DNA from: Brevibacillus sp.
Lineage (GTDB): Bacteria; Bacillota; Bacilli; Brevibacillales; Brevibacillaceae
Assembly: GCA_029240815.1 (NCBI GenBank)
Contig: JARDZO010000309.1
Location: 1-8,610, forward strand
Direction: 5' to 3'
Length of the DNA: 8,610 bases
Shown: positions 1 to 6,426 of the stretch, one piece after another
How positions within the stretch are numbered: position 1 is the stretch's first letter
Layout of the letters: each line of letters starts with the position of its first letter
Program-made: the position numbers and the translations under genes
The notes under the pieces: generated by a model
Told to the model about the DNA's origin: nothing
Database searches by the model: none
The model's input: the letters and a program-made list of their open reading frames with translations, nothing else

Positions 1-651
1 GCAATGATCGTTTTTACGCTAGTGATTCCCGAGCTGAATGCCTACATTACAAAGCAAGCAGCTCTGCACGGAATCCCAGCCATTGATGTCATGGGGCCAC
101 TCATGCATACGCTGCAAAGCATGCTGAAAGAGCCGCCAACAGGGAAGCCTGGACTGGTTCGGCGTTTGGACGAGGAGTATTTCCGCAAAGTGGACGCGAT
201 TGAATTTGCCGTGAAATACGATGACGGACGTGACCCGCGCGGATTGCTTCGTGCTGACGTTGTTTTGATCGGGGTCTCCCGCACATCGAAGACACCGCTT
301 TCCATGTACTTGGCCAACAAGCGGCTGAAAGTGGCAAATGTTCCGCTGGTTCCCGAAGTGGAGCCGCCAGAGGAGCTGTTCCAATTGCCTCCTGAGCGCT
401 GTATTGGGCTGACGATCAATCCGGAGCAGCTGAACGGCATCCGTACCGAGCGGCTGAAAGCGCTGGGTTTGACGTCACAGGCGAATTACGCAAATCTGGA
501 TCGGATCGCGGAAGAACTTGCCTATTCGAATAAAATTATTGAACGCTTGGGCTGCCCAGTCATTGATGTTTCGAAAAAGGCAGTGGAAGAAACGGCCAAC
601 ATCATTTTGGAGATGATTCGCAAAAACAACCTCCGGAACGAAAAGAAATAG
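1..651 (+). CDS. ppsR: PPDK/PEP-synthase regulatory protein (bifunctional kinase/pyrophosphorylase), 5' end outside window
   Basis: This family (DUF299; B. subtilis YqfL) switches pyruvate phosphate dikinase or PEP synthase off and on. It phosphorylates an active-site Thr using ADP and removes the phosphate by Pi-dependent phosphorolysis; it acts in the cytosol. The visible part carries the family's P-loop, GVSRTSKT at 271-294, followed by a stretch beginning [20 protein letters not shown] and then [13 protein letters not shown], which is typical of the C-terminal half. The frame is open from base 1 and gives 216 residues, against about 270 for the family, so roughly 55 N-terminal residues lie off the left edge. 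The ATG at 4 is internal, because the residues after it match the middle of the family. Neither target enzyme gene is visible here. The choice between PPDK and PEP synthase as target cannot be made from this sequence. Confidence 0.93.
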   Translation, partial: AMIVFTLVIPELNAYITKQAALHGIPAIDVMGPLMHTLQSMLKEPPTGKPGLVRRLDEEYFRKVDAIEFAVKYDDGRDPRGLLRADVVLIGVSRTSKTPLSMYLANKRLKVANVPLVPEVEPPEELFQLPPERCIGLTINPEQLNGIRTERLKALGLTSQANYANLDRIAEELAYSNKIIERLGCPVIDVSKKAVEETANIILEMIRKNNLRNEKK

Positions 652-656
652 GCCAA

Positions 657-687
657 AAGAAGGAAAATGACGGTTTTTGTAGAAAAC
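657..687 (+). promoter_or_regulatory. possible sigma-H-type promoter, distal copy
   Basis: GAAGGAAAA (659-667) fits the sigma-H -35 consensus RNAGGAWWW at every position. After 11 bases comes GTAGAAAAC (679-687), which matches 7 of 9 positions of the -10 consensus RNNGAATWW. The segment starts with a 16-nt sequence that recurs exactly 125 bases downstream in the better proximal copy. The -10 match is imperfect, so this may be a decayed duplicate or a regulator site. Confidence 0.3.
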
Positions 688-692
688 GAGTA

Positions 693-715
693 GGGCAGGA
701 ATCACGATCTTGCCT
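693..715 (+). other. hairpin between ppsR and dnaG (weak terminator or leader element)
   Basis: GGCAGGA (694-700) pairs with TCTTGCC (708-714), with one G-T wobble, around a 7-base loop. A further G-T pair can close it at 693/715. No T-run follows, so it is a poor intrinsic terminator for ppsR. A near-match to a Spo0A box (TGACGAG, 718-724) follows directly. It could be a leader structure, a regulator site or chance. Confidence 0.35.
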
Positions 716-781
716 TGTGACGAGCGTTTATTGCATGCGGAAATGTGGAAAAGTAGAAAAGAAGAAAAGAAGTGCGATCAT

Positions 782-812
782 AAGAAGGAAAATGACGAAT
801 TTTGACGAACTA
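782..812 (+). promoter_or_regulatory. candidate sigma-H promoter of the dnaG-sigA operon
   Basis: GAAGGAAAA (784-792) matches the sigma-H -35 consensus RNAGGAWWW perfectly. An 11-base spacer leads to GACGAACTA (804-812), which matches 8 of 9 positions of the -10 consensus RNNGAATWW. Initiation near 819 would leave a leader of about 35 bases before dnaG, with the RBS properly placed. In B. subtilis the rpoD operon is known to have a sigma-H promoter alongside sigma-A ones; that this site is its counterpart is inference. I found no convincing sigma-A promoter in 652-853. Confidence 0.5.
793..809 (+). promoter_or_regulatory. tandem Spo0A boxes (0A boxes)
   Basis: TGACGAA at 793-799 and again at 803-809 both match the Spo0A box TGNCGAA exactly. 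They lie head to tail with three bases between them, a 10-bp period. As I recall it, this is the arrangement of the paired boxes in the B. subtilis abrB promoter. The pair lies over the spacer and -10 of the sigma-H-like promoter, so bound Spo0A would probably compete with polymerase. Function is inferred from the motif only. Confidence 0.5.
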
Positions 813-853
813 AATAATCTCGTCGTTCGATTCTCCTGAAAAGGTGGATAGTG

Positions 854-2716
854 ATGGCTGGTCACACTTCTGATGAGTTTGTTAACCAAGTGCGTGCCGC
901 TGTCGACATCGTAGACGTTGTAGGAGAGTATGTACAGCTGAGAAAAAGCGGTCGTGCCTTTCTCGGTCTATGTCCATTTCACTCTGAGAAGAGTCCTTCC
1001 TTTAACGTGAATGCGGAGCGACAGTTTTTTCATTGCTTTGGCTGTGGAGCAGGCGGAGATATCTTTTCCTTTTTGATGAAATTGGAACAGTTAACTTTCC
1101 CTGAAGCACTCCACAAACTGGCAGAGCGTGCCGGAATTGCTGTGCAAGAACCACAGCATGAAGAAGCTTCTCCAGAAAAACGGGCGAGACAAGCCATGCA
1201 AGAAGCGCATCAGCTTGTTTCAAAGCTGTACCACTACGTGCTGACTGAGACTCCGTATGGTGTGGAGGCTATGAAATACCTCACCAAACGAGGAATGTCC
1301 CAGCAGACGTTAACCGAGTATCAAATTGGGTTTGCCCCGGATTCGTGGGATTTCGTCACACAGTTTTTAAAAAAACGGAATTTTTCCCAGGATCTGATGG
1401 TGGAAGCAGGCTTACTGGCAAAAAGCGATGCCGGAAAAGTTTTTGACCGTTTTCGCGGTCGAGTCATGTTCCCCATCCACGATTCCCAAGGAAATGTCAT
1501 CGGATTCGGCGGTCGGTTATTGGACAACACCCAGCCCAAGTCGCAGCCCAAGTATTTGAATAGTCCGGAAAGCCTCCTGTTTAACAAAAGCGCCACCATC
1601 TTCAATCTTCATCGTGCCCGCCCGTATATTCGCAAGAGGAAACAGGTACTGTTGTTTGAAGGATACGTTGACGTGGTGTCGGCGTGGCAGGCTGGCTTTA
1701 TGCAAGGTGTTGCCACTTTAGGAACGGCGCTGACTGAGCAGCAAGCTCGAATCCTTCGGCGGAATGTGGATTCGGTCGTTCTCTGCTATGACGGAGATGC
1801 AGCCGGTCAGGAAGCAACAAGCAAGGCGATTCACGTTTTGCAACAGGCAGGATTGATTGTGCGGGTAGCGCCTTTACCACAAGGCATAGACCCGGATGAT
1901 TACATTCGCCAGCATGGGGCCGAAGCGTTTTCCCAGCAGGTATTGTTACAGGCAATGCCGATTACGGCTTTCCGTTTGAAACATTTGCGGAGCCAGTACG
2001 TAATAAATGATGAGACAGATAAAACGCGCCTGATTGCAAAGGCGGTAGAAATCATCAACGAACTGGACAGCCCGGTGGAACGTGACTTGTATCAGCGGCA
2101 ATTGGCAGATGAGTATTCCCTGACTCTGGGTGATTTGAAATGGGAGTCAAAGCGCGCTTATAAACAGCAAAAAAGTGAGCGCCAAAGGGATAAAGTATCG
2201 CCAGCATGGAATAATAGTATAAATAATGGCAAAGTTACGCTCGCGAAAACACTGCCACCCGCTTATCACACGGCTGAGCGCATGCTGCTGTACTACATGA
2301 TGAGGAATGCGGATATTGCCCTCCGTGTGCAGCAGGAATGCAGCGCCCACTTTCAAGTGGATGTACATGATGCGTTAGCCGCCTACCTGTATGCATACTA
2401 CGCAGAGGGAAACCCGGAAGACCCTGGAAAGTTTATACATTACGTGCAAGACGAATCGTTAAAGCAATTAGCCTCGGGATTGGCCATGATGGAGTGTAAA
2501 GAAGACGTATCTGATTTAGAGATCGGCGACTACATCAAACAAGTGAATAACTACCCGAAGCGTGCCGAGTTGGAACGATTGCGCGAAGAGCAGCGGAGCT
2601 TACACCTCCAAGCGGCCGCAGCGGACAGCGAGGATGCGCGCAAACAACTGGAAATTCAAGCAGCCATCACAGGGATGAAGATTCTTGAATTGGAAAATGC
2701 TTTAAAAGAAGGGTAG
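854..2716 (+). CDS. dnaG: DNA primase DnaG
   Basis: The enzyme makes the RNA primers that start Okazaki fragments and works at the fork with the replicative helicase. The 620-residue product has the full primase layout. The N-terminal CHC2 zinc finger has ligands C40, H43, C61 and C64. The catalytic TOPRIM core has EGYVD at E269 and DGDAAG with D313 and D315, near the E. coli metal-binding positions 265/309/311. A helical C-terminal helicase-binding domain spans about 440-620. A GTG at 851 lies directly before the ATG at 854; the GGTGG Shine-Dalgarno (843-847) sits 6 bases before the ATG but only 3 before the GTG, so ATG is preferred. The promoter region lies in the preceding 200 bases. The stop (2714-2716) falls inside the surviving sigA frame, so the last residue or two could have been altered by the event that removed the start of sigA. 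Confidence 0.97.
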   Translation: MAGHTSDEFVNQVRAAVDIVDVVGEYVQLRKSGRAFLGLCPFHSEKSPSFNVNAERQFFHCFGCGAGGDIFSFLMKLEQLTFPEALHKLAERAGIAVQEPQHEEASPEKRARQAMQEAHQLVSKLYHYVLTETPYGVEAMKYLTKRGMSQQTLTEYQIGFAPDSWDFVTQFLKKRNFSQDLMVEAGLLAKSDAGKVFDRFRGRVMFPIHDSQGNVIGFGGRLLDNTQPKSQPKYLNSPESLLFNKSATIFNLHRARPYIRKRKQVLLFEGYVDVVSAWQAGFMQGVATLGTALTEQQARILRRNVDSVVLCYDGDAAGQEATSKAIHVLQQAGLIVRVAPLPQGIDPDDYIRQHGAEAFSQQVLLQAMPITAFRLKHLRSQYVINDETDKTRLIAKAVEIINELDSPVERDLYQRQLADEYSLTLGDLKWESKRAYKQQKSERQRDKVSPAWNNSINNGKVTLAKTLPPAYHTAERMLLYYMMRNADIALRVQQECSAHFQVDVHDALAAYLYAYYAEGNPEDPGKFIHYVQDESLKQLASGLAMMECKEDVSDLEIGDYIKQVNNYPKRAELERLREEQRSLHLQAAAADSEDARKQLEIQAAITGMKILELENALKEG

Positions 2717-2873
2717 GAAACGTGGCTCGCTGTCGTACAAGGAAATTACCGATCGGCTCTCAGGTTTTGAGCAGGATTCCGATCAGATTGATGAGTTTTT
2801 TGAATATCTGGGTGATCAAGGCATTGAGATAAATAACAACGAAAACGAAGACGACGACGAAGAAGTAGATCGA
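2706..2873 (+). other. sigA: N-terminal sigA coding frame (region 1.1) without a start codon
   Basis: This frame is in phase with sigA and encodes recognisable SigA region 1.1: [19 protein letters not shown] from 2712, then [18 protein letters not shown] and an acidic linker. It aligns with B. subtilis SigA from about residue 24 (GKKRGVLTYEEI). An in-frame TAA at 2703 blocks extension upstream. No ATG, GTG or TTG occurs in the frame before 2874; only CTG (2730, 2808) and ATT codons exist, none with a convincing Shine-Dalgarno. The dnaG-sigA spacer and about 23 codons seen in relatives are missing. A real deletion, an assembly error and unusual initiation are the possible explanations. Confidence 0.8.
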
Positions 2874-3767
2874 ATGATCATCAAAGACGAGGACAACGAA
2901 GAATTCGATTTCGACGATCTCTCTGTTCCACCCGGAATCAAGATCAATGACCCTGTAAGGATGTACCTGAAGGAAATCGGTCGTGTGCCTCTGCTTTCCG
3001 CCGAAGAGGAGATTAAACTGGCCCAGCGTATTGAGCAGGGCGATGAGGAAGCGAAGCGCCGTCTGGCTGAGGCCAACTTGCGTTTGGTGGTTTCCATTGC
3101 CAAGCGTTATGTAGGGCGCGGGATGCTGTTCCTGGACTTGATCCAAGAAGGAAATATGGGTTTGATCAAAGCGGTTGAAAAGTTCGACTACCGCAAAGGC
3201 TATAAGTTCAGTACGTACGCTACGTGGTGGATCCGTCAGGCTATCACCCGCGCGATTGCTGACCAGGCACGTACGATTCGAATTCCTGTGCATATGGTGG
3301 AAACCATTAACAAGCTGATTCGGGTATCACGTCAGCTTCTGCAAGAGCTGGGCCGCGAACCGATGCCAGAAGAAATTGCAGAAAAAATGGATCTTACACC
3401 GGAAAAAGTTCGGGAAATCATGAAGATTGCTCAAGAGCCGGTTTCGTTGGAGACGCCGATCGGGGAAGAAGACGATTCGCATCTGGGAGATTTTATCGAG
3501 GACCAAGACGCGTTGGAGCCTTCCGATGCAGCCGCTTACGAGCTATTGAAAGAACAATTGGAAGACGTACTGGATACGTTGACCGACAGGGAAGAAAACG
3601 TTCTACGCCTGCGATTCGGTCTCGATGACGGACGCACACGTACCTTGGAAGAAGTGGGAAAAGTATTTGGCGTGACGCGTGAGCGGATTCGTCAGATCGA
3701 GGCTAAAGCATTGCGCAAACTTCGTCATCCAAGTAGAAGCAAGCGCTTAAAAGATTTCTTGGAATAA
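2874..3767 (+). CDS. sigA: RNA polymerase primary sigma factor SigA/RpoD (5' end anomalous)
   Basis: The housekeeping sigma factor directs RNA polymerase to most vegetative promoters. From the first ATG (2874) the product is 297 residues and holds regions 1.2 to 4.2 complete. The region 1.2 start is [12 protein letters not shown]. Region 2 has the core-binding [19 protein letters not shown] and the -10-recognising [14 protein letters not shown]. Region 3 follows, and region 4.2 has the helix-turn-helix [18 protein letters not shown]. The tail [11 protein letters not shown] matches Bacillus SigA. Bacillus SigA has about 371 residues; homology here continues upstream in frame to 2712, so ATG 2874 is not the ancestral start and has no good Shine-Dalgarno. 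A product from 2874 would lack autoinhibitory region 1.1 but keep all core- and DNA-binding parts. The gene is essential, so either initiation is unusual or the sequence is wrong upstream. A terminator follows at 3787. Confidence 0.9.
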   Translation: MIIKDEDNEEFDFDDLSVPPGIKINDPVRMYLKEIGRVPLLSAEEEIKLAQRIEQGDEEAKRRLAEANLRLVVSIAKRYVGRGMLFLDLIQEGNMGLIKAVEKFDYRKGYKFSTYATWWIRQAITRAIADQARTIRIPVHMVETINKLIRVSRQLLQELGREPMPEEIAEKMDLTPEKVREIMKIAQEPVSLETPIGEEDDSHLGDFIEDQDALEPSDAAAYELLKEQLEDVLDTLTDREENVLRLRFGLDDGRTRTLEEVGKVFGVTRERIRQIEAKALRKLRHPSRSKRLKDFLE

Positions 3768-3786
3768 CCGATATAAGTAATATGTG

Positions 3787-3820
3787 GCCTACGTAAAGCC
3801 TGCGTAGGCTTTTCTTTTTC
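3787..3820 (+). terminator. intrinsic terminator after sigA
   Basis: GCCTACG (3787-3793) pairs perfectly with CGTAGGC (3803-3809) around a 9-base loop, followed by a T-rich tail TTTTCTTTTT. It lies 20 bases after the sigA stop and closes the dnaG-sigA operon. Confidence 0.85.
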
Positions 3821-3862
3821 CACCAATCAAGACTGTTTTCGTCGAAAGTAAGGAGGGGCCGC

Positions 3863-4786
3863 GTGGACGACCAGCGCAAACGAACCATTATAGCAGAGAT
3901 CGAAAACTGGCGGAGAAATCATTTGCTGCCTGAACATTACTGCATTTTCCTATTAAATTTGTATACGGAGGGAGACCGCCCCGAGGCTCCGCCAGTCGTG
4001 GCCAAGAGTGAGAGGAAGAGGTCGGAAGCGGTTGCGAGCGCGGGCTCAGGAAGTGACAAAGGAGGCGCTGCGTCCGTCTCCTATTCTTACGAGACGAGAA
4101 ATCTTTCTCCCGTGACAGGCAAAATGGTAATGGCTTGGCTTCTTGGTGCCTTTGTCATCGCTGGTTTGATCTTGCTTGCTTTTCATTTTAACCGTTTTCA
4201 AACCCCAATGCAAATTACCATCTTTGCCTGTTTCGCACTTGTTTTCTATATTCTGGGACTTGTCTTTCGACGGTCTGCTCCTCCATTGACGCATCTATTT
4301 TTAATCCTATCCTTTTTGATTTTAATTGCTGGTGGAGTCTATTGCATTACGCAGCTGGGTGGATCCCATCCGATGATCTTGTTCTACCTTGGTTTAATTT
4401 GTGTTCTGCTATGCGTGAGTGCATTCGTTTTTGGGTACACGTATTTGCTTTACAGCGGAATGCTCGGTCTGGCTTTGCTGTATGGAGTCGCCACAGTAGA
4501 GCGGGTTGGCAATGATTATTCATGGTGGCAATCCGAACTGTACTGGGTGCCGTTGGCTTGCTTACTGACAGGATTAGGCTTTCTCATGAACAGCGGCAAC
4601 CCGAAATGGGCAGGGGTTTTTGCTGTATGCGGTCTAGCAGCTTTTTTCGGAGCCGAGATTCAATCGTTATACATACCAGATGCCAAACGGGATTTGATTC
4701 AGTTATTACTGTTCATCAAGGTGTTTTTGGCCTCGGCCATGTTCTTCTTCACTCGTACATACTGGTATTCGTGGTTGCGTCTGTAG
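3863..4786 (+). CDS. uncharacterised polytopic membrane protein
   Basis: I do not recognise a function. The 307-residue product starts with about 35 cytosolic residues (AEIENWRRNHLLPEHYCIFL), which loosely recall the N-terminal helices of DUF2157-type membrane proteins. A charged, Ser/Gly/Ala-rich linker (about 38-75) follows. Then come about 8 hydrophobic spans at roughly 89-108, 116-135, 144-164, 171-190, 192-210, 228-242, 249-269 and 278-297. No catalytic motif, signal peptide or transporter signature is visible. The GTG start is supported by AGGAGG (3851-3856) six bases upstream. It sits between two terminators, so it is probably transcribed alone. Its position right after sigA looks lineage-specific; B. 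subtilis has, as far as I recall, a cytochrome gene (cccA) in the sigA-trmK interval. Confidence 0.85.
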   Translation: MDDQRKRTIIAEIENWRRNHLLPEHYCIFLLNLYTEGDRPEAPPVVAKSERKRSEAVASAGSGSDKGGAASVSYSYETRNLSPVTGKMVMAWLLGAFVIAGLILLAFHFNRFQTPMQITIFACFALVFYILGLVFRRSAPPLTHLFLILSFLILIAGGVYCITQLGGSHPMILFYLGLICVLLCVSAFVFGYTYLLYSGMLGLALLYGVATVERVGNDYSWWQSELYWVPLACLLTGLGFLMNSGNPKWAGVFAVCGLAAFFGAEIQSLYIPDAKRDLIQLLLFIKVFLASAMFFFTRTYWYSWLRL

Positions 4787-4788
4787 AT

Positions 4789-4815
4789 GGGCTTTTCTTT
4801 GGAAAAGCCCGTTTT
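4789..4815 (+). terminator. intrinsic terminator after the membrane protein gene
   Basis: GGGCTTTTC (4789-4797) and GAAAAGCCC (4802-4810) form a perfect 9-bp stem with a 4-base loop, starting two bases after the stop codon. The T-tail is short (GTTTT), so termination may be incomplete and allow readthrough into the small gene downstream. Confidence 0.75.
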
Positions 4816-4871
4816 CATGGGTGCAACTGTTTGCTAAAATCGAAAAGGGTAGAGAAATTGAGGTGATTTGG

Positions 4872-5036
4872 ATGGATAACAAGTGGAAAGTCCTCATCGG
4901 GATTTTGCTCGCGGTCGTTTTTCTTGGGGGAGAAACAGCTGCACAGCTTATGGGTGTCAAAACCTATAGCTTAGGGTACATACTGGGAGCACTCTCTTTT
5001 ATTGGAGCCATTCTACTGGGAGCACGCCGACAATAG
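4872..5036 (+). CDS. small two-span membrane protein, 54 residues, unknown function
   Basis: I do not recognise this protein. It begins MDNKWKVLIGILLAVVFLGG and has two hydrophobic segments at about residues 7-20 and 33-50, joined by a short loop (ETAAQLMGVKTYS). It ends in the basic tail GARRQ, suggesting a hairpin in the membrane. The ATG at 4872 is chosen because AGGTGA (4861-4866) lies five bases upstream; the earlier in-frame ATG at 4821 has no ribosome binding site and would add a charged, unlikely N-terminus. It sits between two terminators, and its stop codon is inside the stem of the second. The coding call rests on the good RBS, clean membrane topology and fit between the flanking terminators. 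Confidence 0.7.
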   Translation: MDNKWKVLIGILLAVVFLGGETAAQLMGVKTYSLGYILGALSFIGAILLGARRQ

Positions 5037-5048
5037 GCGTGTTTTTTT
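5023..5048 (+). terminator. intrinsic terminator overlapping the small gene's stop codon
   Basis: CACGCC (5023-5028) pairs with GGCGTG (5036-5041) around a 7-base loop, followed by seven T residues (5042-5048). The loop holds most of the TAG stop codon and the left arm encodes the last residues of the small membrane protein. Confidence 0.75.
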
Positions 5049-5114
5049 CATTTGCCAAATAGCATGCTTTCCCAAGTTTCCGAATATTCATCACACAGAC
5101 CGACAACTATGGTG

Positions 5115-5120
5115 TATAAT
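5115..5120 (+). promoter_or_regulatory. -10 box of the acyl-CoA dehydrogenase promoter
   Basis: A perfect sigma-A -10 hexamer TATAAT stands alone in the gene-free stretch before the acyl-CoA dehydrogenase. No recognisable -35 hexamer occurs 16-18 bases upstream (sequence around CACACA), so the promoter may be weak or need an activator. A start near 5127 would give an untranslated leader of about 80 bases containing the possible operator and the cre-like site. Confidence 0.55.
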
Positions 5121-5129
5121 GGTAGGAGT

Positions 5130-5154
5130 ATTCTGAACAAACGCTCAGTCGAAT
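5130..5154 (+). promoter_or_regulatory. possible TetR-family operator in the acyl-CoA dehydrogenase leader
   Basis: Just downstream of the -10 box, CTGA (5133-5136) and TCAG (5145-5148) form an inverted repeat around ACAAACGC. The core TGAACAAACGCTCAGTC (5134-5150) has the imperfect GA...CG/CG...TC look of TetR-family operators. Such regulators often control fatty-acid or branched-chain degradation genes. Symmetry is poor and no regulator gene is in view, so this is tentative. Confidence 0.25.
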
Positions 5155-5179
5155 TAACGGACATGCTTTTACTACTACT

Positions 5180-5193
5180 ATAAAGCGCTTTCA
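5180..5193 (+). promoter_or_regulatory. cre-like site (CcpA carbon catabolite repression)
   Basis: ATAAAGCGCTTTCA matches 12 of 14 positions of the Bacillus cre consensus TGWAANCGNTNWCA; only the first two bases differ. It contains the perfect palindrome AAAGCGCTTT (5182-5191). It lies in the leader, ending next to the Shine-Dalgarno of the acyl-CoA dehydrogenase gene, where bound CcpA could block transcription. Repression of an acyl-CoA-degrading enzyme by good carbon sources would make sense. Confidence 0.5.
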
Positions 5194-5206
5194 AGGGGGT
5201 TTAAAA

Positions 5207-6346
5207 ATGAACTATGATTTGACCCAGGAACAGCTTATGTTAAAGAAAATGATTCGGGAATTTGCCGATGAAGTCGTGGCGCCAGGGGCAGATGAGCGTG
5301 ATAAGACAAAGCAATTTCCTGTAGATGTATTTAAACAGATGGCGGAATTGAATTTGATGGGACTGCCTTTTTCCGAAGAATACGGAGGAGCAGGCGCAGA
5401 TTCCACGAGCTTTGCGATTGTCACAGAAGAGCTGAGCCGTGCGTGTGGTTCGACGGGGATTACTTACTCCGCTCACATTTCATTGGGAGGTGCGCCACTT
5501 TCCTTGTTTGGAACAGAGGAGCAAAAGCAGACGTACCTTTCTAAAATTTGCTCAGGTGAGAGCTTTGGAGCATTCGGTTTGACAGAACCAAATGCAGGAT
5601 CGGATGCAGGGGGTACCAAGACGTCGGCTGTCCTCGATGATAACGGATGGCTTATCAATGGCTCCAAATGTTTTATTACCAACGCTTCCTACGCATCTTT
5701 TCTGGCACTGACGGCGGTTACGGATAAAGAGAAGGGTGCTCGAGGCATCACCGCATTTATCGTACCGACAGACTCTCCTGGTTTTACCGTTTTGGCGAAT
5801 TACGAAAAATTGGGACTGCACAGCTCTAACACAACAGAACTTGTTCTGGAGAATGTGAGAATTCCAGAAGAGAACGTGCTGGGTAAACAGGGCGAGGGCT
5901 TCAAACAATTTTTGATCACCCTCGACGGTGGCCGCATCGGGATCGGGGCTATGGCAGTGGGGATCGCCCAAGCAGCATACGATAAAGCATTGCAATACGC
6001 GAAACAACGGACCGCTTTCGGAAATTCTCTCAGTCATTTCCAGGCAATCCAGCACAAACTGGCAGACATGGCGATGCAGATCGAATTGGCCCGGAATATG
6101 GTATACAAAGCGGCCTGGCTCAAAGATAATGGACGTCGCTTTACGAAAGAAGCAGCGATGGCAAAGCTGTATGCATCCGAGGTCGCGATGTCGGCTACGC
6201 ACCAAGCCATTCAGATTCACGGTGGATACGGATACATGCGTGAATATCAGGTGGAGCGCTTCTTCCGCGACGCCAGACTGCTGGAAATCGGAGAAGGAAC
6301 GTCAGAAATTTTGCGCAATGTGATTGCACGCGAGATCGGTTGTTAA
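5207..6346 (+). CDS. acyl-CoA dehydrogenase (short/branched-chain type)
   Basis: This FAD flavoenzyme makes the alpha-beta double bond in acyl-CoA thioesters and passes electrons to electron-transfer flavoprotein, in fatty-acid or branched-chain amino-acid breakdown. The 379-residue length and fold order are typical: an N-terminal helical domain to about 115, a middle beta domain with signature FGLTEPNAGSDAGG, and a C-terminal helical domain with IQIHGGYGYMREYQVERFFRDAR. The motif IGEGTSEI places the likely catalytic base at E363, the usual place for short-chain and butyryl-CoA enzymes. The ATG follows an AAGGGGG Shine-Dalgarno (5193-5199) by seven bases. It is monocistronic, between terminators, with a cre-like site in its leader. 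No ETF, thiolase or hydratase gene is adjacent, so chain-length preference is uncertain; relatives include the AcdA/MmgC group. Confidence 0.94.
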   Translation: MNYDLTQEQLMLKKMIREFADEVVAPGADERDKTKQFPVDVFKQMAELNLMGLPFSEEYGGAGADSTSFAIVTEELSRACGSTGITYSAHISLGGAPLSLFGTEEQKQTYLSKICSGESFGAFGLTEPNAGSDAGGTKTSAVLDDNGWLINGSKCFITNASYASFLALTAVTDKEKGARGITAFIVPTDSPGFTVLANYEKLGLHSSNTTELVLENVRIPEENVLGKQGEGFKQFLITLDGGRIGIGAMAVGIAQAAYDKALQYAKQRTAFGNSLSHFQAIQHKLADMAMQIELARNMVYKAAWLKDNGRRFTKEAAMAKLYASEVAMSATHQAIQIHGGYGYMREYQVERFFRDARLLEIGEGTSEILRNVIAREIGC

Positions 6347-6360
6347 CGATTGACAGATGG

Positions 6361-6400
6361 AATCCCCGCTTACATCAGAGCGGGGATTTTGTCGTTCTTT
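6361..6400 (+). terminator. strong intrinsic terminator after the acyl-CoA dehydrogenase gene
   Basis: AATCCCCGCT (6361-6370) and AGCGGGGATT (6379-6388) form a perfect 10-bp GC-rich stem with an 8-base loop, followed by a T-rich stretch (TTTTGTCGTTCTTT, counting the stem's last T's). Confidence 0.88.
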
Positions 6401-6426
6401 GCGCAATGGTTATCAGGCATTTAGCA

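Noticed and set aside
4..6. ATG at the left edge as the true start of ppsR
   Set aside because: The frame is open to base 1 and the following residues match the interior of the family, with about 55 N-terminal residues missing.
738..795. Purine-rich stretch upstream of dnaG as a structured RNA or repeat array
   Set aside because: Only simple A/G bias with short GAAAAG-like repeats; no pairing partner. The exact 16-nt repeat overlapping its end is reported separately.
2760..3293. 177-codon open frame on the - strand
   Set aside because: Antisense to highly conserved sigA sequence; product is low-complexity and resembles nothing.
3837..3847. TTTCGTCGAAA palindrome before the membrane protein gene, resembling a Spo0A box
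   Set aside because: CGTCGAA is one base off the box, there is a single copy, and no promoter could be placed with it.
5552..6220. 222-codon open frame on the - strand
   Set aside because: Lies antisense within the acyl-CoA dehydrogenase gene, has no RBS or recognisable domain, and has Cys/His-rich composition typical of a shadow frame.
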